A stretch of 64,000 nt of DNA from Bifidobacterium catenulatum subsp. kashiwanohense JCM 15439 = DSM 21854 (GTDB taxonomy: Bacteria > Actinomycetota > Actinomycetes > Actinomycetales > Bifidobacteriaceae). Both the position numbers and the translations under genes were made by a program. The notes under the pieces were generated by a model. That model was not told the DNA's origin, did no database searches, and saw only the letters and a program-made list of their open reading frames with translations. Positions 8,865 to 18,144 of this stretch are shown in pieces (within the stretch, counting starts at the first letter, position 1; the number at the start of each line of letters is the position of its first letter). Where the stretch lies: assembly GCF_001042615.1 (NCBI RefSeq), contig NZ_AP012327.1, positions 2,273,235-2,337,234 of the forward strand. Reading direction: 5' to 3'.

Positions 8865-10074
8865 ACTTAAACCTAGGCCGCAGTACCTCAGCAAACTCGT
8901 CGCGGCGCAAGACAACGGCCTCATCAAAGTCATCACGGGCATGCGCCGCTGCGGAAAATCATCACTACTCACACTCTTCCGCCAGCATCTTCTGCAGCAG
9001 GGCGTCGCCGAAGACCACATCATCATGATGAACCTGGAATCGTTCCAATACTCGTCATTCACCTTCGAAGACCTGCACAACGCGATCGCCGACCGTATGC
9101 AGCAAGACGGCCACTATTATCTGCTGCTCGACGAGGTGCAACTGGTGGACAAGTGGGAGCGAGCCGTGAACGCGCTCCACACGGATGCCGACGTGGACAT
9201 CACCATCACTGGATCGAACGCCTACCTGCTTTCCAGCCAGCTGGCGACGCTGCTTTCCGGCAGATACATGGAGATCAATGTGTTTCCGCTTTCTTTCGCG
9301 GAATTCATGGCGTACGCCGATCTGACCGACGAGAACGCGGCTTTCGAAAGGTACACAAGATATGGAGGATTGCCGCCGGTCGTGAATCAAGGCACCGATC
9401 AAAACCTGGCACACACCGTGCTTTCCGGAATTTACAACACTATTTTGGTGCGAGATATTTCGCAATTTCTGCAAGTAAGAAATCCACTGGTTTTCAACGA
9501 TGTCGCACGATATTTGGCAGATACTGCAGGATCTCCAGTCTCAACTTCGAAGATAGAAAATCGATTGAGAAGCGCGCATCGACCAGCTTCAAATGAGACC
9601 ATCGAACGATATATTAGCGGACTTCTCAATGCTTTTCTTTTCTACAATGCGCAACGAATTAACGTTAAAGGTGGCGCATATTTACAAGGATTAGCTAAGT
9701 ATTATCCAGCAGATTTAGGAATTCGCAATATGCTGCTCGGATATTCCACAGAAGATTTCGAATTTCTTCTGGAAAATGCCGTACATAATGAGCTTAAGAT
9801 TCGCGGGTATCAGATTCGCGTCGGGAAAATCGGTAAAGCTGAAAATGATTTTGTTGCGACTCGGCAGCGTGCAGATCTTACGGAAGAGAAACTGTATATC
9901 CAGGTGAGCGCCAGCATATTGGATGAGCACACTCGCGAGCGCGAACTGTCACCACTGCTGAATGCACGCGATTTGTCTGCGAAAAGAATGGTGCTAACGC
10001 TAGATCGTTTCGGACTCGGCAAAAGCGACGGCGTGACCGTTGCCAACGCAATCGACTGGATGCTCGGAAAGTAA
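8860..10074 (+). CDS. AAA+ ATPase with C-terminal DUF4143 domain
   Basis: This 404-residue ATPase has Walker A GMRRCGKSS (27-35), Walker B YLLLDEVQ, sensor-like ITGSNAYLL, and a DUF4143 region. The C-terminal part has a PD-(D/E)xK-like pattern (ENDFVATR...KLYIQVS). The family is common in bacteria and archaea and its function is unknown. The start is ATG 8860; an in-frame TTG lies at 8851. No Shine-Dalgarno is visible, so leaderless or repeat-driven translation is possible. The gene stands alone, behind 41-bp iterons. From about 9,480 on, codon use is AT-richer than in the neighbours, which suggests transfer. Confidence 0.88.
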   Translation: MKLKPRPQYLSKLVAAQDNGLIKVITGMRRCGKSSLLTLFRQHLLQQGVAEDHIIMMNLESFQYSSFTFEDLHNAIADRMQQDGHYYLLLDEVQLVDKWERAVNALHTDADVDITITGSNAYLLSSQLATLLSGRYMEINVFPLSFAEFMAYADLTDENAAFERYTRYGGLPPVVNQGTDQNLAHTVLSGIYNTILVRDISQFLQVRNPLVFNDVARYLADTAGSPVSTSKIENRLRSAHRPASNETIERYISGLLNAFLFYNAQRINVKGGAYLQGLAKYYPADLGIRNMLLGYSTEDFEFLLENAVHNELKIRGYQIRVGKIGKAENDFVATRQRADLTEEKLYIQVSASILDEHTRERELSPLLNARDLSAKRMVLTLDRFGLGKSDGVTVANAIDWMLGK

Positions 10075-10341
10075 CGCCATTCCAAGACTTCCTCACGTCC
10101 ACACAATTCAGACCCTCCGTCTGTACAAGTCGGATTTGGGAGCGATTCCGGGGTGATGCAGGCGCGGAACGGGATTCGCGCAGACGGCGACAGCAGACAG
10201 CAGCGGGCTGCATATGCAATACCCCTGCACTAGTACCGTGAATCAAAAATGGCAAGTACGAGGGTATTTGGAGCGACGACGCCCTCTCAATCTGTTTTTA
10301 TTATACTGCAAACGTTGTCAAAACCCATGCACCACGCAAGC
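10075..10341. other. non-coding spacer between ATPase and HAD genes
   Basis: I see no gene here. The stretch holds a 20-bp motif at 10119-10138 (GTCTGTACAAGTCGGATTTG). It recurs with one mismatch downstream of the other DUF4143 ATPase. It also holds a LacI-like site at 10308-10320 (GCAAACGTTGTCA) that is not in front of any gene. Confidence 0.6.
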
Positions 10342-11124
10342 TTATGCATTCAGCACGTAATCCAGCAATCCCTCATAATCGGTGCCGGTAAACGAACGAA
10401 TCGCATAACTCGACGTTTCCGGATCATCTGCCGGAGAAATCTCCGTGCGGAAATACACGCCGTCAATGCCCGCGGTGCGAGCGCCAACAATATCGTTCTG
10501 CTCATCATTGCCCACCATCAGCGCATGCTTGGCGGTCACGAATTCGCGGTCGAGCGCCAGCATGTACAAGTCGCGCGCAGGCTTGCGGATCTTCTCCTCA
10601 CTGGAGATGATCACGTCGTCAAGCAGGCTGGCAAGTCCCGTCATTTCCAGTTCGGCGCGGGTGTAGCAGGATTGCGCGTTGCTCAGCAGCGCCACGACAA
10701 TGCCGGCTTCCTGCAGTTTTTCGATCATTTCCAGCGCCCCAGGATACAGGCGGATCATACTGGTGCTGCCCTGCCGGAACGCCCATGCAGCCTTTTGAGC
10801 GGCCTGTGGCAATGCCAGCAAGCGTTCCGCCTCCTCGCTGCGATTCATAAGCAGTGAGCGGTACACGGGTAGTATGTCGAACTCGCCCCACCCATTGCGA
10901 ACGATGGCACGATTCGACTGATGCGCTATTTCGCGCGCCTCAAGTTTTTCGAAACGTTCACGCAACGCCTCGACCGAATCGTATTGCGCACCTAATTCGC
11001 AAGCGGCGTCATACAAGGCCTGCCAGGCCGCGTCGCACTGTTCGTCGGTACGTATGTCGATAAGCGTTCCATACAAATCGAAGAACACAACCTCATATTT
11101 GGGGGTATGCGTCACGTTTGCCAT
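10342..11124 (-). CDS. HAD-superfamily hydrolase (phosphatase)
   Basis: This 260-residue HAD hydrolase has motif I DLYGTLID (nucleophile Asp), motif II LLSNAQ, motif III Lys in EKIRKPARD, and motif IV GNDEQNDIVGA. The cap type and sequence fit the YjjG/haloacid dehalogenase-like group. The start chosen is MANVTHT, with AAAGGA 7 nt upstream; the open frame runs 89 codons further but has no homologous character there. Substrate unknown. It is convergent with the upstream ATPase gene and divergent from malQ. Confidence 0.82.
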   Translation of the reverse strand: MANVTHTPKYEVVFFDLYGTLIDIRTDEQCDAAWQALYDAACELGAQYDSVEALRERFEKLEAREIAHQSNRAIVRNGWGEFDILPVYRSLLMNRSEEAERLLALPQAAQKAAWAFRQGSTSMIRLYPGALEMIEKLQEAGIVVALLSNAQSCYTRAELEMTGLASLLDDVIISSEEKIRKPARDLYMLALDREFVTAKHALMVGNDEQNDIVGARTAGIDGVYFRTEISPADDPETSSYAIRSFTGTDYEGLLDYVLNA

Positions 11125-11470
11125 AACAGGTCCTTTCGTTGGCATCGTCGCCGCTTTACCGGCGGCGGCGATTGCCGCTTTGCAGCCGCCGCCATCGCAA
11201 ACCAATGCGTTACATGCGTTATACACGAGGTTACCCCAACCGCCAGATTGCAAACGTATGCGGTGCCACGATAAGATAGTCACCATTCCCTGCGCTGATA
11301 CTCGATGCAGACGCGCCCGTAGACGAACCCATGCCGCACCACACGCGAGACGCATCGAAACTGGCGCAACCGCAGCCATATTCGCTTTCAAACACCCTGC
11401 AAACGATAGTCAAACAGAAAAAGCATTTTTCTTGTTTCTCATCCGCAAGACAGTCAAGAAATCGCAATAC

Positions 11471-11515
11471 TGCAACGTTTGCACCTAATAACACGCCTAT
11501 TGAAAACGATGTCAT
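11471..11515 (+). promoter_or_regulatory. LacI-type operators upstream of malQ
   Basis: TGCAACGTTTGCA (11471-11483) is a near-palindrome. AAAACGATGTCAT (11503-11515) shares the ACGNTGTCA half-site seen repeatedly in front of the permease and lacI genes. Both lie 110-150 bp ahead of malQ. The remainder of 11125-11622 shows no gene. Confidence 0.6.
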
Positions 11516-11622
11516 CATATGCTACAGTACATAGCAGAACGATTGACATACGCACCGAAGCGTGCCAATCGCGCGGCAATGCAGCATGATTGGCCATCAA
11601 CGGTCCAGGGAAGAAGGAACCT

Positions 11623-13785
11623 ATGACGGAAACCCAGCAAACCGAAAGCGCGGAACGCATCGCACGACCGCTTATCCAACTCGCCAAACTCAACGGCATC
11701 TCAACGTCGTATATCGACCAGCTCGGCACCTACGTGGAAATCCGCGACGAAGTGCTCGTCTCCGTGCTTGCGGCGCTCGGCGTGGACGCGTCCAGCGACG
11801 AGGCGATCGAAACATCGTACGAACTCACCAAGCAGCGCATTGCAGACACGCTCGTGGAACCGACCATCGTGAAGTTCATCGGCAAGGAATCAACCACGCT
11901 AATCCGCGCGAAAGGCCATGACGTGACGCTGCGTCTGCTACTCGAAGACGGCACGCAGTACGAGGGCAACCTGTGCATGTACCTGACCCCGCAGGACGAC
12001 GACTCGCTTACGTTCACCCTGCCCGACGACATTCCCGCCGGCTACCACACGTTGCGCGTCAACGCGGGCCCACTGCACGGCGAGGCACGATTGATCTGCG
12101 CCCCGGCACGCGTGCCCCTGCCGCCGGCGATCGCCGAAAAGCAGCGTTGGGGATGGATGGCGCAAATGTATTCCATCCGCTCCGCTGAATCGTGGGGCGT
12201 AGGCGATTATGGCGATCTGAAGCTACTGCTCACCGACGCCGCCGAAAAGTCGCATGCTGACTTCATGCTCATCAACCCGATTCACGCGACCGCGCCGGTC
12301 GAGCCACTCGAACCGTCGCCGTACCTGCCGGAATCACGCCGATTCATGAACGTCACATACATTCGCCCGCAGGATATTGAGGAATATGCAGGGCTTGACG
12401 AGGAGGCGAAGGCCGAGGTCGAGCGTCTACACGCCGAAGTGTCCTCCGACAACGACAACGCCGACGAACTCGACATCAACTCCGCATGGTGGCACAAGCG
12501 CCAAGCACTGCAGCTCGTGTTTAAGGTGCCACGTTCCACCGAACGCCAGGCCGCGTTCGAAGCGTTCAAGGAAGCGGCCGGCCCCGATCTGCGCGCATTC
12601 GCCGCATGGTCGGTGGCATTCCAAGTATGGGGCGCTCCGCGGGAGGGCACATGGTTTGCGGAGACGAACCGCGATTCGCCGGAAGTGGCCGAACTCATGC
12701 GCGATCATGCCGATATGGTCGACTTCGAATGCTGGCTGCAGTGGATCGCCGACGAACAGGTGACCGCCGCACAGACCGCCGCGCGCGAAAGCGGCATGGC
12801 ATTGGGCCTCATGCAAGACATGGCCGTGGGCGTGCATTCGCTGGGCGCCGACGTGTGGTGGAATCCGGAACGTTTCGCCGTCGGCAGCGTCACCGTAGGC
12901 TGCCCGCCGGACTTCTACAACCAGCAGGGCCAGGATTGGGGTCAGCCGCCGTTCAATCCGAATTATCTCGCCAAAACCGGTTACGGCGTATACCGCGAAA
13001 TGGTGCACAACATGTTCTCGCACGCGGGCGCGGTGCGCATCGACCATGTGCTCGGCCTGTTTCGCCTGTGGTGGATTCCGCAGAGCGAAGGCGCACGAGG
13101 CGGCGCGTACGTCACGTACGACTATGAGGCGATGATCGCGATCCTCACGATCGAAGCCTCCCGCGTGAACGGCCTGGTGGTGGGCGAAGATCTCGGCACC
13201 GTGCCCGATTACGTGCGCACCGTGCTTGCCGAACACGGCCTGCTCGGCTGCATGGTGGAATGGTTCGCCCGCGTGGACGACTCCCCCAACGCCGGCGATC
13301 CGTACGCCGACCCGGCCGACTACCGCAAGTATGCGCTGGCTTCCGTCACCACGCACGATCTGCCGCCAACCGCAGGCTACCTGCAGTTCGAGCATGTAAA
13401 GCTGCGTGAGCAGCTGCACTTGCTTACCGGTCCGGTCGAGGAATTCCAGGCTTCCGCAACCGCGGAACGTCAGGCCATGCTTGACCGACTGGTCGAAAGC
13501 GGACTGATCACACCGGAAATCGCCGCGGACGTCGACAATCATATTCAGGAAATCGTCGAAGCGATGCACAAAATGCTGCTCTGCTCGCCATCCGTGCTTC
13601 TGCAGGCAGCGCTGGTGGACGGCGTCGGCGAAACCCGCTCGCAGAACCAGCCGGGCACGTCCAGTGAATACTGCAACTGGCGCGTGCCGCTGGCAGGCCC
13701 CGACCACAAGGCGGTGCACACCGACGAAGTGTTCGACTTGCCGCGCGTGAAGTCGCTTTCCGCCATCATGAACGGCGAAAAGTAA
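11623..13785 (+). CDS. malQ: 4-alpha-glucanotransferase (GH77)
   Basis: This 720-residue amylomaltase transfers maltodextrin segments between acceptors. An N-terminal beta domain typical of actinobacterial MalQ precedes the GH77 barrel. Catalytic elements are the nucleophile Asp in AVRIDHVLGLFRLWW, the acid/base Glu in VVGEDLGTVP, and the third Asp in TTHDLPPTAGYL. The 250s-like loop is present (NPERFAVGSVTVGCPPD). The start is ATG behind AAGAAGGAA. It sits at the left end of the glucan-uptake cluster with LacI-type operators in its promoter region. Confidence 0.96.
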   Translation: MTETQQTESAERIARPLIQLAKLNGISTSYIDQLGTYVEIRDEVLVSVLAALGVDASSDEAIETSYELTKQRIADTLVEPTIVKFIGKESTTLIRAKGHDVTLRLLLEDGTQYEGNLCMYLTPQDDDSLTFTLPDDIPAGYHTLRVNAGPLHGEARLICAPARVPLPPAIAEKQRWGWMAQMYSIRSAESWGVGDYGDLKLLLTDAAEKSHADFMLINPIHATAPVEPLEPSPYLPESRRFMNVTYIRPQDIEEYAGLDEEAKAEVERLHAEVSSDNDNADELDINSAWWHKRQALQLVFKVPRSTERQAAFEAFKEAAGPDLRAFAAWSVAFQVWGAPREGTWFAETNRDSPEVAELMRDHADMVDFECWLQWIADEQVTAAQTAARESGMALGLMQDMAVGVHSLGADVWWNPERFAVGSVTVGCPPDFYNQQGQDWGQPPFNPNYLAKTGYGVYREMVHNMFSHAGAVRIDHVLGLFRLWWIPQSEGARGGAYVTYDYEAMIAILTIEASRVNGLVVGEDLGTVPDYVRTVLAEHGLLGCMVEWFARVDDSPNAGDPYADPADYRKYALASVTTHDLPPTAGYLQFEHVKLREQLHLLTGPVEEFQASATAERQAMLDRLVESGLITPEIAADVDNHIQEIVEAMHKMLLCSPSVLLQAALVDGVGETRSQNQPGTSSEYCNWRVPLAGPDHKAVHTDEVFDLPRVKSLSAIMNGEK

Positions 13786-13837
13786 GCCCCCTCCGGTGGT
13801 GATTTCCCGAAAGTAGGATCTCCTCACACATCACCAC

Positions 13838-13878
13838 AAAGTCCCGTCAAACGAAATATGTGACGGGACTTTTCTTTA
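13838..13878 (+). terminator. terminator of malQ
   Basis: Arms AAAGTCCCGTCA / TGACGGGACTTTT enclose an 11-nt loop and are followed by CTTTAT. Confidence 0.9.
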
Positions 13879-13901
13879 TCTGCATTCAATGCTCCGTTCA
13901 A

Positions 13902-13974
13902 TGACAACGATAACAGGAGTTTTTTGCAAGAAATAGTATGCGCTAAACGGTTTTATGTATGACAACGATTGCCG
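13902..13974 (+). promoter_or_regulatory. two LacI-type operators before the DUF624 gene
   Basis: TGACAACGATAACA (13902-13915) and TGACAACGATTGCC (13960-13973) carry the same TGACAACG half-site as the other operators of the locus. The second overlaps an upstream in-frame ATG, which argues against that ATG as the start. Confidence 0.6.
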
Positions 13975-13997
13975 TGCTGCCGAGTAAACTGGTGCGC

Positions 13998-14597
13998 ATG
14001 AAGTTCCTATCACCCGACTCCGGCTTTATGCGCGGCCTCAGCGACGCCGTCGACGCGATTTGGATCAACCTCCTCATGTTGGTCACCAGCATTCCGATCA
14101 TCACCATCGGCGCGGCCTTAACCGCCGGTCACGATGCGGCACGACGCTCGCTCGCAGGCGAAGGCACCGTCACCCGCAATTATTTCGCCGCATTCCGGTC
14201 AAACTTCGTAAAAGCAACCGGCTATTGGCTGATTTTCGGCATTGCAGGGGCGATCAGCGTGTACTCATGGATCGTGCTGCAAATCACGCCGCTGCTGATT
14301 CCGAAATTCGCGTTGAGCATCGTATGGGTCATCGGATTCGAATGGATCTGGGCATTGCAGTCACGCTTCGAAAACTCGTTCTGGCGCACACTCGGCAACG
14401 CCTTCGTATTCGGCGTGAGCAATATCGGGTACACGCTCGGCATGGCCGCCATCGACGCGATTTACATCGCGCTTTTGGTCGGCAGCTGGTTTTACATGCC
14501 GCAAGGCCTGTTCCTGTTACTCATTTTGGGTTACGGCACCATGATTATGATTCACGTGCCGATTTTCGAGCACGTGTTCCGCAAATATATGAAGTAG
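13998..14597 (+). CDS. DUF624 membrane protein (YesL-like)
   Basis: This 199-residue membrane protein has four to five hydrophobic helices. It opens with MKFLSPDSGFMRGLS, the usual N-terminus of DUF624 proteins, so I chose this ATG over the one at 13959, which would add 13 atypical residues and overlap an operator. Family members sit beside ABC sugar transporters in Firmicutes and Actinobacteria, and a role in transporter function or assembly is inferred only from that. It is flanked by malQ upstream and convergent permease genes downstream. Confidence 0.82.
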   Translation: MKFLSPDSGFMRGLSDAVDAIWINLLMLVTSIPIITIGAALTAGHDAARRSLAGEGTVTRNYFAAFRSNFVKATGYWLIFGIAGAISVYSWIVLQITPLLIPKFALSIVWVIGFEWIWALQSRFENSFWRTLGNAFVFGVSNIGYTLGMAAIDAIYIALLVGSWFYMPQGLFLLLILGYGTMIMIHVPIFEHVFRKYMK

Positions 14598-14616
14598 TTT
14601 TCTGATTCGGATATGA

Positions 14617-14657
14617 AAGAGTCCGAGCGAGATTTCTCTCGTTCGGACTCTTTTTTG
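14617..14657 (+). terminator. terminator of the DUF624 gene
   Basis: Arms AAGAGTCCGAGCGAGA / TCTCGTTCGGACTC are followed by six T. Confidence 0.9.
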
Positions 14658-14682
14658 CGAGGCAGCGGCGTTTTTCCGTGGC

Positions 14683-14861
14683 TGATCGAAGGATCATCCT
14701 TGACGGCTCCGCCTTCGGACCTGCAATTAAGGACCGGCCTTCGGCCGGGCTCAATGCTACCTTCGCGAGGTCTATCGGCCTCGCTCAGGCTGGTGCATGG
14801 GACAGCGCACTGCGCTGTCCCACAAGGGATGATCTTCGATCATCCCTTGACTGCACCAGCC
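14683..14861. repeat. array of short hairpins ending in a three-way junction
   Basis: Successive hairpins stand at 14734-14748 (CCGGCC-TTC-GGCCGG), 14759-14771, 14799-14821 (GGGACAGCGC-ACT-GCGCTGTCCC) and 14824-14848 (AAGGGATGATC-TTC-GATCATCCCTT). The last two are enclosed by GGCTGGTGCA (14788-14797) and TGCACCAGCC (14852-14861). The right end overlaps the last codons and stop of the minus-strand permease gene. Confidence 0.75.
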
Positions 14862-15682
14862 ATTACACCCTTGACGATGTGCTTCTGGCAGATGAGATAG
14901 AAAACAATGATCGGGATGATGGCCATCACCAGGCAGGCCATCATGGCACCCATATCAACGGAACCATAACCGCCCTTGAGGTACTGAATGGCCACGGAAA
15001 TGGTCTTGTACTTGCCCAAGTCGAGCGTCAAGTATGGCAGCAGGTAGTCGTTCCAAATCCACATTGCCTGCAGAATCGCAACAGACACGATCGACGGCTT
15101 CATAATCGGCACTACAATCTGGAAGAAAATGCGGGGCACGGAAGCGCCATCAATCATCGCGGACTCTTCCAACGACTGCGGAATGCCCTTGATCACACCG
15201 GTGAAGATAAACACGGCCAGGCCTGCACCAAATCCCAAATACATAATGCACAAGCCCCACGGAGTGTTGAGCTTCAACGTGTCAGCAAGCTTCGAAAGTG
15301 TGAACATCACCATCTGGAACGGCACGATCATGTTGAACAGGAACAACGTGTACAGCAGCTTCGCAACCCAATTGTTCACACGCACGATCCACCATGCGCA
15401 CATCGAGGTGCACACCAGGATCAAAAACACCGAGCCGACCGTGATCAGCAGGGTCCAACCGAAGCTGGCGAAGAAATTCGTGGTTTCAATGCCACGGGTA
15501 TAGTTTTCCAATCCAACGAACGCCTTGCCGGTCGGAATGGAGAACGCGTTACGCGAAATGTACGCCTTCTGCTTGAAGGAGTTGATAATCACCAGCACGA
15601 TCGGGAAAACCCATGCCAGCGACACCAAGGAAAACAGTACGGTCCACAATCCGCCGTGCTTGACCTTTTCTCCGGAAATCAT
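14840..15682 (-). CDS. ABC sugar transporter permease, MalG family
   Basis: This 280-residue inner-membrane permease has six predicted helices. The cytoplasmic EAA loop is ESAMIDGASVPRIFFQIVVPIMKPSI, which contacts the ATPase. The ATG overlaps the stop of the upstream permease gene (ATGA), with GGAGGT in front, so the pair is translationally coupled. Its stop codon lies inside a strong hairpin. No ABC ATPase gene is in the window; a shared MsiK-type ATPase elsewhere is the usual actinobacterial arrangement. Confidence 0.92.
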   Translation of the reverse strand: MISGEKVKHGGLWTVLFSLVSLAWVFPIVLVIINSFKQKAYISRNAFSIPTGKAFVGLENYTRGIETTNFFASFGWTLLITVGSVFLILVCTSMCAWWIVRVNNWVAKLLYTLFLFNMIVPFQMVMFTLSKLADTLKLNTPWGLCIMYLGFGAGLAVFIFTGVIKGIPQSLEESAMIDGASVPRIFFQIVVPIMKPSIVSVAILQAMWIWNDYLLPYLTLDLGKYKTISVAIQYLKGGYGSVDMGAMMACLVMAIIPIIVFYLICQKHIVKGVMAGAVKG

Positions 15683-16542
15683 GCTTCCACCTCCTTGGAA
15701 GTCGTCAGCTTGTTCTGAATCAGCGCAACAATCGCGACAAGCACAAAGAACAGCACTGCCTTGGCCTGTCCCACGCCTTCCCAGCCGACACGGCCATAGA
15801 AGGTGCGGGTGATGTTCAGCGCCAGGCCTTCAGACATGTTCGACGGAGCGCCGTTCGTCAATGCGAGGTTCTGGTCATAGAGCTTGAAACCGTTGGTAAC
15901 GCACAGGAACGAGCACACGGTGATCGACGGCATCATCAGCGGAATGATGATCTTGAACATGGTCTGCGTGCCATTCGCACCATCCACGGAAGCCGCTTCG
16001 AGCACGTCGGTCGGCAGCGACTGCATGCCGGCGATGTAGATGATCATCATGTAGCCGATCTGCTGCCAACACACCAGCACGACCAGACCCCAGAAGCCAT
16101 ACGTTGCGCTATAGGTCAGCGAGCGCGCCCAGTGCGCGAGAATGCCGTTGAGCAGCAGCATCCAAATGTAGCCCAGAATGATGCCACCAATAAGGTTCGG
16201 CATGAAGAACACCGAACGGAAAATGTTCGATCCCTTGATCGCCTTGGTAAGCATGTACGCGATGAAGAACGCGACCACGTTGATCACAATCGTGGTAACG
16301 ATAGTCAGCAACGTAGAGAAGCCCAGCGCGCGAAGGAATTCCTTATCCTGCAGTGCGCGGGTGTAGTTCTTAAGCCCTACAAATTCAGCGTCGGTAACCG
16401 TAGTGAACTTGCAAAAGCTCAGATAGACGCCCATGATGAATGGAACGACAAATCCAATAATGAATGCGGCGAACGTCGGTAGCGCGAACAGCGCCCACCA
16501 TTTGCGTATCGCCTTGCCAGCCATGCTGATCATAGCTTGCCT
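15679..16542 (-). CDS. ABC sugar transporter permease, MalF family
   Basis: This permease has about 287 residues and six helices, with EAA loop EAASVDGANGTQTMFKIIIPLMMPSI. Several in-frame ATG codons crowd the N-terminus. I chose MISMAGKAIRKWW, with GAAGGAAG about 14 nt upstream; starts at 16569 or 16560 would add up to 9 hydrophilic residues. It forms the first gene of a two-gene operon with the MalG-type permease, divergent from a lacI gene across an operator-rich region. Likely substrates are maltodextrins or related alpha-glucosides, inferred from the neighbours. Confidence 0.9.
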   Translation of the reverse strand, partial: RQAMISMAGKAIRKWWALFALPTFAAFIIGFVVPFIMGVYLSFCKFTTVTDAEFVGLKNYTRALQDKEFLRALGFSTLLTIVTTIVINVVAFFIAYMLTKAIKGSNIFRSVFFMPNLIGGIILGYIWMLLLNGILAHWARSLTYSATYGFWGLVVLVCWQQIGYMMIIYIAGMQSLPTDVLEAASVDGANGTQTMFKIIIPLMMPSITVCSFLCVTNGFKLYDQNLALTNGAPSNMSEGLALNITRTFYGRVGWEGVGQAKAVLFFVLVAIVALIQNKLTTSKEVEA

Positions 16543-16657
16543 GCTTTCTTCCTTCTCCATTCCGAGCACCGCGACAACGCGGTGCGGAATCTTGCATTTT
16601 TAACCGAATCAGCGGATCACTGCTCTGTTCTCCACCTTTCCGGTGCTTACATTCGTC

Positions 16658-16838
16658 ATGATAAACGGCATGACACAAGATGTCAAACGTTGTCATTTTC
16701 GCATGTCTCAAGACGTGATTTTACCAACGTTGTCATATTTTGTGACCCTCTAAAATTGTTGTCATATCAAACACTTTTACACTTTTCCTGCTATGATGAA
16801 AACGTTTGTAATGTATGTATTGCAAACGTGTTGCAATA
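16658..16838. promoter_or_regulatory. cluster of LacI-type operators between malF-like and lacI genes
   Basis: At least five related sites stand in the divergent promoter region: TGTCAAACGTTGTCATT (16681-16697), ACCAACGTTGTCATA (16723-16737), TTGTTGTCATAT (about 16756-16767), GAAAACGTTTGTAATG (16798-16813) and TTGCAAACGTGTTGCAATA (16820-16838). A weaker one is ATGATAAACGGCATGACA near 16658. The common core is AACGTTGTCA. Confidence 0.72.
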
Positions 16839-16875
16839 CAGTATGCTGGAACGTACGCAGTTACAAGGGAAGAAA

Positions 16876-17886
16876 ATGAAAAGCAGTATTCAAGATGTAG
16901 CGCAGCTTGCGCACGTGTCCATCTCGACGGTTTCGCGTTCGTTCACACGCCCCGACCTCGTGTCGAAAGCCACCCGAGACAAGGTGATGAAAGCAGCCGA
17001 CGAGCTGAACTTCTCCATCTCACGCTCCGCAGCCGCGTTGAAAACCGGCCGCGCGCTACGCATTGCAGTACTGGTTTCCGGAAGGCTCAACCTGTGGTTC
17101 AGCTCATCCATCATCGAAGGACTCAACGAGATATTCCATGATGAAGGCTACGACATCTCCATCTACCAGATGTCGAGCACCGAGGAGCGCCGCGAATTCT
17201 TCGACATGCTGCCGGTGCGCCGCAATGTCGACGCGGTGATCGTCATTTCCTTCGACATCGACGCCAATGAGATCGAGCAGCTCAGGTCCGTCAATGTGCC
17301 GATCATCGGCATCAACTCGAGCCTGCCGGAAGAGCGCGGCTTCAGCGCGGCCGTGCGCATCGACGACAAGCAGGGATCCGAGCTTGCCGCACGCCATCTC
17401 ATGGCTCTCGGCCACCGCGACATCGCCTACATTCGCACCAATCGCGACGTAACGCTCCACTTCAGCGTACAGGGGCGTTTCGAATCGTTCATGGCCCGCT
17501 GCAAAGAGAACGGCGTCACGCCGCGCGTGCTCGTTACCGACGAGAGCAAGAACAACATCAGCAAAGTCGTGACGCAGCTGCTCAGCCTCGACCACATGCC
17601 GACCGCGATCGCCTGCCAGGAAGACGGCATCGCCGTGCCGCTGCTGTTCCAGCTGGAACGCAACGGATTCACCGTGCCGAACGACGTTTCCATCATCGGT
17701 TACGACGATAGCATCTACGCACGTGATCTCGGACTGACCACCGTGCGCCAGAAGCCCATCGAAATGGCGCAGGAAGCGGCCCGCATGACGCTCGACCTGA
17801 TTGAGGGACGCCCGCTGGAGCAGCCGTTCAAAACGTTCCCGGCACAGCTGATCGTACGTTCCACTACGGCTCATCTGCATCGCTAA
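16876..17886 (+). CDS. LacI-family transcriptional regulator 1
   Basis: This 336-residue repressor has an N-terminal HTH (SIQDVAQLAHVSISTVSRSF, residues 4-23), a hinge helix (SRSAAALKTGRA), and a periplasmic-binding-like sugar domain. The start is ATG behind AAGGGAAG; the open frame extends far upstream only because stops are rare in GC-rich DNA. It is divergent from the permease genes, so control of them and of itself is likely. Its presumed site class is the AACGTTGTCA type, which also occurs before malQ and the DUF624 gene. Confidence 0.92.
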   Translation: MKSSIQDVAQLAHVSISTVSRSFTRPDLVSKATRDKVMKAADELNFSISRSAAALKTGRALRIAVLVSGRLNLWFSSSIIEGLNEIFHDEGYDISIYQMSSTEERREFFDMLPVRRNVDAVIVISFDIDANEIEQLRSVNVPIIGINSSLPEERGFSAAVRIDDKQGSELAARHLMALGHRDIAYIRTNRDVTLHFSVQGRFESFMARCKENGVTPRVLVTDESKNNISKVVTQLLSLDHMPTAIACQEDGIAVPLLFQLERNGFTVPNDVSIIGYDDSIYARDLGLTTVRQKPIEMAQEAARMTLDLIEGRPLEQPFKTFPAQLIVRSTTAHLHR

Positions 17887-18028
17887 ACGTTCCGAACGAG
17901 CACCGTTCGCATAGCGTCTGTTTTTTGCTGCCATGTTGAACTTCACCACTTCGTGACAGCGCTTACAGGCTACCGCTGCTTTACGCTATCTTGTAATCGA
18001 ATCTTTATATTCGTTTTTCGACTATTGT

Positions 18029-18048
18029 AAATGATAGCGCTTTCATTT
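18029..18048 (+). promoter_or_regulatory. LacI-type operator upstream of regulator 2
   Basis: AAATGATAGCGCTTTCATTT is a near-perfect palindrome about 100 bp before lacI gene 2. Its core ATGATAGCGCTTTCAT is repeated exactly in front of the alpha-glucosidase gene (22673-22688). Confidence 0.8.
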
Positions 18049-18144
18049 CTGTTGTACAAATTCACCAATCTACAGCGTGTTTTCGTCGCAAATCAGGGCT
18101 TTTAGTATCATGGAAGCGTTAATCATTTTCATCGAAGGAGACAC

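Noticed and set aside
8721..8868. Reading the 41-bp iterons as overlapping micro-ORFs like those at 51.8 kb
   Set aside because: Stops do fall in phase (TAG at each unit), but only unit 3 has a usable start codon (GTG) and no Shine-Dalgarno precedes it; the inverted ACTTTT/AAAAGT ends fit a DNA site better.
13959..13997. Upstream start for the DUF624 gene
   Set aside because: The ATG belongs to a TGACAACG operator and the extra residues are not typical of the family.
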